15,711 nt of DNA, taken from the NCBI GenBank assembly GCA_964511025.1, contig CAZEDK010000037.1, positions 1 to 15,711 on the forward strand, written 5' to 3'. Source of the stretch: CAZEDK01 sp964511025. GTDB taxonomy: Bacteria; Patescibacteriota; Gracilibacteria; UBA1369; GWF2-33-10. Under the pieces are notes generated by a model. That model saw nothing but the letters and a program-made list of their open reading frames with translations. It had not been told where the DNA came from and did no database searches. The translations under genes were made by a program, and so were the position numbers. This document shows, piece by piece, positions 6,728 to 11,867 of the stretch (position 1 is the stretch's first letter; each line of letters begins with the position of its first letter).

Positions 6728-6772
6728 CAATAAGTAACTGCTAATTAACATATATTTGTTTGTAAATAAATT

Positions 6773-7795
6773 ATGAAAAAACAAGATTTTAAAAATGGCA
6801 AGATAGTAATTTATAAAACATATGGGAACAAAGTGGAATTAAAAGTAGCATTAAAAGAAGAAACAATTTGGCTTACCCAAACTCAGATTGCATCTATTTT
6901 TGACTCAGAAAGAAGTGTTATTACAAAACACTTGCGTAATATTTTCAAAGAAGGTGAGCTACACGAAGATATGGTATGTGCATTTTTTGCACATACCACT
7001 AAACACGGAGCTATCAAAGGAAAAACACAAACACAAAATGTCAAATTTTATAATTTGGATGCAATTATTTCGGTTGGCTATAGAGTCAACTCTCAAATAG
7101 CAACACAATTTCGTATTTGGGCGACAAAGATTTTGAACAAATATCTGGTCAAAGGATATACCATCAATGAAAAATGCTTATTAGAAGAAAAAAACAAATT
7201 TCACGAACTTCAAGAAATAATTTTTTTTCTACAAGAACAGTCCAAAAGAGAATTATTAAAAGGACAGGAAATCGAAATTTTGAATTTACTTGCAAATTAT
7301 TCAAAAACTCTTTCTTTGCTAGAAAAATATGATGAAGGAAGGCTTTGCGAACAAAAAGGAGCAAAAACTAAGTTTATTTTGAAATATGAAGCTTGCCAAA
7401 AGATTATCACTGAACTCAAAAAAGAATTAACTTTCAAAAAAGAAACCGGCAATTTGTTTGGGCGAGAAAGAGACGGAAGCTTTAAAGGAATGATCAAAGG
7501 GCTGTATCAAACCTTCGACAAAAAAGAACTCTACCCAACAATTGAAGACAAAGCTTCTCATCTACTCTACTTCATTATCAAAGATCATCCATTTTCCGAT
7601 GGTAACAAGCGCTCAGCAGCATTTTTATTTGTGTATTTCTTAGATAAAACCAATTACCTTTTTAAAAAATCAGGTGAAAGGAAAATTAATGATAATGCTT
7701 TGACTGCACTAGCACTTTTGATTGCGGAAAGCGATCCGAAAGATAAGGAAGTAATGATAAAAATTATTAAGAATTTAATCACTGAATATACATAA
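6773..7795 (+). CDS. RhuM-like / Fic-Doc fusion protein (putative toxin)
   Basis: This 340-residue protein has two domains. Residues 1-135 are RhuM-like (virulence-associated, COG3943 type): IWLTQTQIASIFDSERSVITKHLRNIF looks like a helix-turn-helix, then CAFFAHTTKHG, YNLDAIISVGYRVNS and FRIWATKIL. A charged linker or coiled coil spans about 150-185. The C-terminal domain is Fic/Doc, with the active-site motif HPFSDGNKR at 272-280. Lys279 sits where AMP-transferring Fic enzymes have Gly, as in Doc, which phosphorylates EF-Tu, so kinase-like chemistry is plausible. No separate Phd-type antitoxin is adjacent, so the RhuM domain or the next gene may regulate it. A perfect 11-bp hairpin lies in its coding sequence at 6972-6998. 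The domains are secure; toxin activity is inferred. Confidence 0.88.
   Translation: MKKQDFKNGKIVIYKTYGNKVELKVALKEETIWLTQTQIASIFDSERSVITKHLRNIFKEGELHEDMVCAFFAHTTKHGAIKGKTQTQNVKFYNLDAIISVGYRVNSQIATQFRIWATKILNKYLVKGYTINEKCLLEEKNKFHELQEIIFFLQEQSKRELLKGQEIEILNLLANYSKTLSLLEKYDEGRLCEQKGAKTKFILKYEACQKIITELKKELTFKKETGNLFGRERDGSFKGMIKGLYQTFDKKELYPTIEDKASHLLYFIIKDHPFSDGNKRSAAFLFVYFLDKTNYLFKKSGERKINDNALTALALLIAESDPKDKEVMIKIIKNLITEYT
6972..6998 (+). other. Perfect 11-bp hairpin within RhuM coding region
   Basis: TGGTATGTGCA (6972-6982) and TGCACATACCA (6988-6998) are exact reverse complements around a TTTTT loop. It lies in the codons for MVCAFFAHTT. In mRNA it would form a stable stem-loop that could slow ribosomes or protect or destabilise the transcript, but it may be a chance result of the conserved peptide. 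Confidence 0.55.
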
Positions 7796-7880
7796 TCACT
7801 AGAATAAATCCCATAATGTCGTTACGAAAAAGTTTATCGAGTTTGCAAAATTAGAAAATTTATCTTTTTGAAAAAAAATT

Positions 7881-8582
7881 ATGAAAACTATCCCAATTTA
7901 CAAATATTTAAGAGCAACTCAAGATCTAATCTATTTGGCAGACATTAATTTTTTGATTTGTCAAAAAATTTACAAATCATTACCAAGAGATAGAACAAAA
8001 GCCAATAAATTTCTTTTACTGTCAGCAAACAATGCCTTCAACGAAACAATAGGGATTTTACATACCCTTTTATTCTCAATTGACAAAAAAGAATTAACCA
8101 TAAAACCTCTTCTTGAAAAAATTATCAACGAAGAAAAATCTACTAGCATTTCGATTGAAGATAAAAAAATTGATAATTTTGTCAAAAAAATATCTGAAGA
8201 TTATCCATACAAGAATTATTCTTTATGCACTTTGCTTTCAAATAATGATAAAAGGCTTATTGGTGATATCTTAAGGGACATACGTAGCGTAAAAAGACAG
8301 TCAGGTTTAAATGATTTAGAAACAATAAAAAAAGAATTTGAACAAAACAAATTTCATAAAATTCGTCATCAGTCAGTAGCACATAAACATAAATTCCTTG
8401 ATAATCCTGGAGGTGCTGCAAATTTATATTTAAAAGATAGTTATATAGACAATTTAGGAGCAATTATAAAAAAATTGCGTATAAATAGCTACTTTTGGTT
8501 TAATTATGAATTGATCAATCCGCATGATAAGATCCTTGATAATTTAGCTCTTTTTTTAGGTGAAAATATTTCTTATGATTAA
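7881..8582 (+). CDS. HEPN-like protein with R-x5-H motif (AbiU2-like, putative RNase)
   Basis: The 233-residue, mostly helical protein is soluble, with no signal or membrane segment. Its main landmark is FHKIRHQSVAHKHKFLD: Arg162-x5-His168 fits the R-x4-6-H active-site motif of HEPN ribonucleases, and 'IR.....AHKH' resembles the AbiU2-type HEPN group. Preceding helices (RATQDLIYLADINFLICQKI; NKFLLLSANNAFNETIGIL) would form the rest of the four-helix bundle. HEPN proteins of this kind act as toxins or phage-defence effectors by cutting RNA. It follows the RhuM-Fic gene by 85 bases on the same strand and runs tail to tail with the RelE gene, 4 bases apart. No nucleotidyltransferase (MNT) partner is adjacent. 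The ORF is certain, the HEPN call likely, and the activity inferred. Confidence 0.68.
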   Translation: MKTIPIYKYLRATQDLIYLADINFLICQKIYKSLPRDRTKANKFLLLSANNAFNETIGILHTLLFSIDKKELTIKPLLEKIINEEKSTSISIEDKKIDNFVKKISEDYPYKNYSLCTLLSNNDKRLIGDILRDIRSVKRQSGLNDLETIKKEFEQNKFHKIRHQSVAHKHKFLDNPGGAANLYLKDSYIDNLGAIIKKLRINSYFWFNYELINPHDKILDNLALFLGENISYD

Positions 8583-8586
8583 GATG

Positions 8587-8844
8587 TCACAAATTCCTAT
8601 AAAAATTCTCTCTACTACCAATAGCAATAACAATAATACTATTAATAATTTTGTAAGCTATTCTATATTGCACTGATTTAAAAGAAAAATGATGAGAAAA
8701 CATATCATTTAATTTACCTGACAATTGAGAATTTTTATAAGGATTTTTTTGAATTTTCAAAATTTCCTCTCGTAATTTAACTTTGAGCTGAGTGTCAGAA
8801 TTTTTAATAAATTTATGTGCCTGCCTTAAAAATACTATTTCCAT
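8587..8844 (-). CDS. RelE/ParE-family toxin
   Basis: This 85-residue protein of the RelE/ParE superfamily shows the usual order: an N-terminal strand (MEIVFLRQAHKFI), two helices (LKVKLREEILKIQKNP), then the core strands with LSGKLNDMFSHHFSF, VQYRIAYKI and the ending IGSRENFYRNL, which matches 'yRi.Y.i....i.v..ig.re..Y'. RelE members cut mRNA on the ribosome and ParE members poison gyrase; the sequence does not decide between them, although the C-terminal Arg/Tyr cluster fits RelE/YoeB-like RNases. The ATG at 8844 lies 2 bases after the antitoxin stop, giving a coupled antitoxin-toxin operon. Confidence 0.85.
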   Translation of the reverse strand: MEIVFLRQAHKFIKNSDTQLKVKLREEILKIQKNPYKNSQLSGKLNDMFSHHFSFKSVQYRIAYKIINSIIVIAIGSRENFYRNL

Positions 8845-8846
8845 TG

Positions 8847-9062
8847 TTAATTAAAAGTGTCTTCAAAGCTATAACTCTCACCTGTATCCAAATAATGATG
8901 AAATTCATTTAAGATAAATTCTTCTTCCTTTCTTTGCAAAAACTCATTCGCATCTAAATAATAGTTTAGAGCCTTATTAACAAAAGCACTTCTGTTTTTG
9001 ACCTCTTTTACTTTCTGCCAATTGTTGACGGTAAACGAAATTGTTGATCTTGCCACTGCCAT
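8847..9062 (-). CDS. Ribbon-helix-helix-type antitoxin, partner of RelE
   Basis: This 71-residue protein has an N-terminal DNA-binding ribbon (VARSTISFTVNNWQKVKEV) and a helix containing KNRSAFVNKALNYYLDA, the ribbon-helix-helix pattern of CopG/MetJ-type antitoxins. The C-terminal tail is acidic and aromatic (KEEEFILNEF...ESYSFEDTFN), as in disordered toxin-binding segments. It comes first in the operon, as is normal for autoregulated pairs. A palindrome over its -10 is a natural operator for such a dimer. The ATG at 9062 was chosen because the ribbon strand begins within a few residues. Confidence 0.82.
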   Translation of the reverse strand: MAVARSTISFTVNNWQKVKEVKNRSAFVNKALNYYLDANEFLQRKEEEFILNEFHHYLDTGESYSFEDTFN

Positions 9063-9078
9063 ATGAAAACAATAATTA

Positions 9079-9100
9079 TTACGAATGTATTATATCGTAA
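9079..9100. promoter_or_regulatory. Candidate operator for RHH/RelE operon
   Basis: TTACGA (9079-9084) and TCGTAA (9095-9100) are exact reverse complements separated by 10 bases that contain the -10 hexamer. Binding of the RHH antitoxin here would block RNA polymerase, the usual autoregulation of such operons. Half-site spacing of 16 bases centre to centre suits two dimers on one DNA face. Confidence 0.5.
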
Positions 9101-9118
9101 CCATCATTCTCATGTAAA
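9089..9118 (-). promoter_or_regulatory. RHH/RelE operon promoter
   Basis: On the minus strand TTTACA (9118-9113, 5/6 match), an 18-base spacer and TATAAT (9094-9089, perfect). The start near 9082 gives a leader of about 20 bases. The -35 overlaps the last codons of the DUF3307 gene. Confidence 0.65.
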
Positions 9119-9670
9119 GGCAAAAATCAACAATATATAGATCGCAGTAAACAAAGCGGCTCTTTTTAACATTGCAATATAATTTCTTTTGTAAGCAATC
9201 TTCTGCCCTTTTAATAGAGCGATTTGAAATCCAAAGATATCCCATGTATAAGTCACAACAATTAACAAAATCAACAAAATAGAAATTCTGAAATCCGAGT
9301 AAATAAAATTTGAAAAAGGTTCAAAGAATCGAGCCTCTAAATTCTTAAAATAATCATAAAATACAAATAAAACTGAAAAGTGGAAACACTGATCCCAAAT
9401 AAAAGCCGTGAATTCATATTGTGGAAATCTTTTTGTAAACTCAATTTTTAGTATATCTTCAATCAAATGTGAGAAATAAACCACCAACAATCCAATTATA
9501 AAAACTTTGCTATACAAATACGGCATAACAAATACAAAACTAATCACAAGCAAAATCAACACATGCACCATCGTCCCAAGACAGCTTCTATTTTTCCATT
9601 GAATAAGCTTGTTTGATTGCAAAGCGAAATCGCCAATCAAATGTCCAAGTATGAGATATGCGTATAGCAT
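9110..9670 (-). CDS. DUF3307 family multi-spanning membrane protein
   Basis: This 186-residue integral membrane protein begins with YLILGHLIGDFALQSNKLIQWK, matching the DUF3307 N-terminal pattern of a helix with 'H..aDF.lQ' followed by a lysine-rich turn and a conserved histidine (MVHVLI). Further hydrophobic helices follow near 34-70, 95-110, 127-146 and 168-185. SHLIEDILKIEF is a second conserved polar segment. The molecular function of the family is unknown. The gene follows the cyclic-nucleotide-binding gene on the same strand, separated by dispersed repeat copy 2, which may reduce read-through. It ends in TGA, one of the stops showing the standard code. The promoter of the RHH/RelE operon starts inside its 3' end. 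Confidence 0.8.
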   Translation of the reverse strand: MLYAYLILGHLIGDFALQSNKLIQWKNRSCLGTMVHVLILLVISFVFVMPYLYSKVFIIGLLVVYFSHLIEDILKIEFTKRFPQYEFTAFIWDQCFHFSVLFVFYDYFKNLEARFFEPFSNFIYSDFRISILLILLIVVTYTWDIFGFQIALLKGQKIAYKRNYIAMLKRAALFTAIYILLIFAFT

Positions 9671-9671
9671 T

Positions 9672-9742
9672 AATAGTTATGAGTTGTTAGTTATTAGTTG
9701 TTAGTTTTATTCTAAGAACTAATAACTAAAGACTAAAAACTA
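9672..9742. repeat. Dispersed imperfect inverted repeat, copy 2
   Basis: Perfect 13-bp arms TTAGTTATTAGTT (9687-9699) and AACTAATAACTAA (9717-9729) surround a 17-base centre with TTCTAAG. Extra degenerate copies of the arm unit (GTTGTTAG, AAAAACTAG) lie outside. The right half matches copy 1 (541-566) at 23 of 26 bases. It provides the TAG stop of the cyclic-nucleotide-binding gene (9740-9742). Confidence 0.75.
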
Positions 9743-10180
9743 GACCTTAGTGTTTTCATTTTCCTTAATACGCCTCAAACATTCATCGCTTAAGTGAAAA
9801 GCCATTTCAGGACTCTTAGATACAAGATTGAAAAAATCTTCTTTTTTTAGTACAAAAATTTCGCTTTCTTCTATTGTTGATATTGTCGCGCTTCTCGGAG
9901 CGTCAGACATAAGCGCCATTTCACCAAAAAAATCCCCTTCACCTAATGCCGCAAAAGCATGATTTGCTTCTTGTTCACCTTTTGAAATTTGCACTAAACC
10001 TTTTTTGATAATATATAAAGCGTTTGCAATATCACCCTCATGAAATATTTCATAATTTGCCGGAAAATACTGAAGTTCAATTTTTGAAATCACATCTTTA
10101 TTTTCTGTTTCATTTAATTGTGAAAATAGTGGTATTTGTTTCAGGATTGGAAGTATAGAAACCGCTGAATCGTCACCCAT
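9740..10180 (-). CDS. Cyclic-nucleotide-binding domain protein
   Basis: The 146-residue protein is a single cNMP-binding (CAP-type) beta-roll. It shows IPLFSQLNETE at the start, FHEGDIANALYIIKKGLVQI as the core strands, and the phosphate-binding cassette FGEMALMSDAPRSA with its conserved Glu and Arg, followed by a C-helix (EMAFHLSDECLRRIKENE). No helix-turn-helix or catalytic domain follows, so it is not a CRP-type transcription factor. It may sense cAMP/cGMP or use the fold for protein interaction. It lies downstream of ruvX with its own promoter and upstream of the DUF3307 gene. The stop codon falls in dispersed repeat copy 2. The domain is certain, the ligand unknown. Confidence 0.88.
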   Translation of the reverse strand: MGDDSAVSILPILKQIPLFSQLNETENKDVISKIELQYFPANYEIFHEGDIANALYIIKKGLVQISKGEQEANHAFAALGEGDFFGEMALMSDAPRSATISTIEESEIFVLKKEDFFNLVSKSPEMAFHLSDECLRRIKENENTKV

Positions 10181-10209
10181 ATAATTGTAAAAAATATTTA
10201 AATCTGAGA

Positions 10210-10237
10210 ATTATAGCACAAAAAAACTAAAATTCAA
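10210..10237 (-). promoter_or_regulatory. Promoter of cyclic-nucleotide-binding gene
   Basis: On the minus strand TTGAAT (10237-10232), 16 bases and TATAAT (10215-10210) preceded by TGC give an extended -10 (TGcTATAAT). Transcription would begin near 10203, about 22 bases before the ATG at 10180, with no Shine-Dalgarno. Confidence 0.6.
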
Positions 10238-10242
10238 AAAAA

Positions 10243-10601
10243 TTAAGAATCGAGCCATCTGTCAAGAATTAATTTTGCACTAATTTCATCTCTGAGAGGA
10301 TTTTTCTTGAGCTTTTTTTTATTAAAGCCTGATAATATTTCGTCAGCTTCAAAACTACTTAATGTCTCATCCATATAATCTATAGGAATATTTATGAAAT
10401 CTTTTAACATGGATCCAAACTCTTTTACTTTTTGAGTAAAAAAACTTTCTCTCATATNNNNNNNNNNNNNNNNNNNNNNNNNNNNNNNNNNNNNNNNNNN
10501 NNNNNNNNNNNNNNNNNNNNNNNNNNNNNNNNNNNNNNNNNNNNNNNNNNNNNNNNNNNATAATCTATAGCAAGCACTTTACCCTTTTGTCCAAGATTCA
10601 T
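10243..10601 (-). CDS. ruvX: RuvX/YqgF-type putative Holliday junction resolvase, interrupted by assembly gap
   Basis: Two pieces of one gene flank a run of Ns. The upstream piece has GKVLAIDY, the first RNase H-like strand with the catalytic Asp (normally LxIDxG). The downstream piece has MRESFFTQKVKEFGSML, IPIDYMDETLSSFEADEIL and KNPLRDEISAKLILDRWL, matching the 'DERLTT..A...L' and 'D..AA..IL..yl' ends of the family. YqgF/RuvX proteins act in rRNA processing or junction resolution. The ATG at 10601, preceded by TAGGA, is preferred; a TTG at 10634 would add 11 residues and overlap rplI. The two pieces are in different frames as written, best explained by an arbitrary gap length. It follows rplI by 16 bases in the same operon. 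Confidence 0.85.
10458..10559. other. Assembly gap (102 Ns)
   Basis: A run of 102 undetermined bases falls inside ruvX. Comparison with the family suggests that about 53 residues (about 160 bases) are missing, so the N count is probably too small. The true length should be 1 modulo 3 to keep both ruvX pieces in frame. Confidence 0.95.
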
Positions 10602-10617
10602 GTTTTTGAAAAAATTC

Positions 10618-11070
10618 CTAGTTTTTCGCTTCAATTTTTAACTTGATCAATGCTTCTGTCTCTTCATTAAGCACAACCGAAACTTCATAATCACCAAGCT
10701 CTTTAATATGAGATTCCATTTTTATATGCGACTTATCGATATCAACCTTAGCTTGCATTTTCAAAGCTTCAACAATTGCTTTTTCATCAACTGATCCATA
10801 TAAATGACCTTTTTCTGTTGTTGGCTCATTAAATTGCAAAACTACATTTGCAAGCTGAGATGCAATTGCTTTTGCATTAGCGGCAACTTGTTCTTTTTTC
10901 ATTACTTGTTTCTTTTGAAGCGTTAATGCTTCTTTTTTTGCATTCGCATCAGCTTTGACAGCTAAATTTCTCGGAAAAAGATAGTTATGAAAATAACCGG
11001 ATTTAACTTTTAGTATATCACCTCTAAATCCAAGTTTAGAAACGTCATTTTTTAAAACTATTTCAATCAT
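10618..11070 (-). CDS. rplI: 50S ribosomal protein L9 (bL9)
   Basis: This 150-residue protein has the usual bL9 length. The N-terminal domain shows IVLKNDVSKLGFRGDILKVK then GYFHNYLFPRNLAV, the family signature 'G..G....VK.GY..N.L.P...A'. A long connecting helix rich in Lys, Ala and Gln follows (about 42-78). The C-terminal rRNA-binding domain has GHLYGSVDEKAI and IKELGDYEVSVVL. L9 binds 23S rRNA near the L1 stalk and limits frameshifting. It heads the leftward rplI-ruvX operon. The ATG at 11070 is standard, with no Shine-Dalgarno. Its presence is informative because several CPR groups, notably Microgenomates, are reported to lack bL9. Confidence 0.97.
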   Translation of the reverse strand: MIEIVLKNDVSKLGFRGDILKVKSGYFHNYLFPRNLAVKADANAKKEALTLQKKQVMKKEQVAANAKAIASQLANVVLQFNEPTTEKGHLYGSVDEKAIVEALKMQAKVDIDKSHIKMESHIKELGDYEVSVVLNEETEALIKLKIEAKN

Positions 11071-11222
11071 ATATTTAATGTTACTTTAAAGCCTAGTATT
11101 TTTAACATACAAATGATACTTATCACAAGGTCATTTGAAAAACTTATCGAATATCGTACGCGCAATAATATTTTTTCCTCTCTGTCAAGGTAAATATAAA
11201 AAATATCGCCCAATTAACTTAA
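11071..11222. other. Divergent intergenic region between rplI and AbiEii pseudogene
   Basis: No intact gene is visible. The 12-base palindrome TGATACTTATCA lies at 11114-11125, in the upstream region of rplI. The frame at 11130-11189 reads SFEKLIEYRTRNN before a stop and could be the decayed start of the AbiEii gene, but this cannot be shown. Confidence 0.3.
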
Positions 11223-11694
11223 ATTTATTACAGAAAATCGTTATCGTTTCTAGGCGGCACAGCTCTGAGAATTTGTGATGATATCAAAAGATTTTCTGAA
11301 GATTTGGATTTTGCTTTGGATTTCAAAATTTAACGAGATATTTCCAATTCTGAAACATACCGATCCTGTAATGTTTGCTGGCAAAATTTCTGCTATTTTG
11401 AATCGAGCATACACAAAAGGAAGAGATTTTTATGATCTTATTTGGTATTTGAATAAAAAAACAGATATAAGTTTGGAATATTTAAATAATGCCTCAAAAC
11501 AATCTAAACGCAATTTGATATTTAGAAATAAACAGGATGTATTTGATGCAATTGAAAGTAGAATTGAAAAAGTTGATATCAATCAAATTATAAAAGATCT
11601 CAAACCATTTCTTGAAGATGCTACAGAACAACAATGGCTAAATGACTATAAAAAAGTTTTCTATCAAACCAAGCAAAGATATATGAAAGAATAA
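11223..11694 (+). pseudogene. AbiEii-type nucleotidyltransferase toxin, internally deleted and frameshifted
   Basis: Two blocks of an AbiEii/DUF1814 nucleotidyltransferase remain. The first, in frame from 11223, gives SFLGGTALRICDDIKRFSED then LDFAL, the nucleotide-binding 'GGT.L' and metal-binding 'SEDLDF' motifs, and ends at a TAA near 11330. The second, in the +1 frame from about 11325, gives PILKHTDPVMFAGKISAIL, NRAYTKGRDFYDLIWYL and a helical tail ending TKQRYMKE at 11694. In intact relatives roughly 90-100 residues lie between these blocks; here only a few bases do, so an internal deletion with frame change has inactivated it. The N-terminus is also missing (stop at 11220). No AbiEi antitoxin gene remains upstream. 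In the AbiE system this enzyme is the toxin. The frame from 11275 alone would be misread as a hypothetical protein. Confidence 0.82.
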
Positions 11695-11867
11695 TTAAGG
11701 AAAAATTAATGATGTGTGGTCAAAGTTACGAAGAAAATAAACATATACATGATAACATCTCTCTCTCCCTGTCAAGCAGAATTAGAGGAAATATATACTA
11801 TAATCGTACTATACTTAAAATAGATTTTATCTATAGTGCGGTTTAGATACAATTTAATTTAAAGCAA
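11695..11867. other. Upstream region of the DUF4143 ATPase gene
   Basis: No gene is visible. A perfect TATAAT lies at 11799-11804 and a TATACT at 11810-11815, both without a good -35. Either could serve the ATPase gene with a leader of about 45-55 bases. Confidence 0.35.
11820..11834. promoter_or_regulatory. Palindrome ATAGATTTTATCTAT, possible operator
   Basis: ATAGAT and ATCTAT are exact reverse complements around TTT, located 33 bases before the ATPase ATG and just downstream of the candidate -10 elements. This position suits a repressor site or a leader hairpin; no regulator was identified. Confidence 0.35.

Noticed and set aside
9110..9112. Possible TGA recoding (Gly in Gracilibacteria/SR1-like code).
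   Set aside because: TGA ends the DUF3307 gene at the expected place, and all other genes read through with the standard code without internal TGA.
10243..10634. Frameshift mutation in ruvX.
   Set aside because: The frame change coincides with the N run, whose length is arbitrary; both halves are otherwise well conserved.
11171..11790. Similar CTCTCTgTCAAG-like stretches at 11177-11189 and 11761-11776 flanking the AbiEii remnant, as a target duplication.
   Set aside because: The shared core is only about seven bases (TGTCAAG) within low-complexity sequence and there are no inverted repeat ends, so no mobile element is supported.
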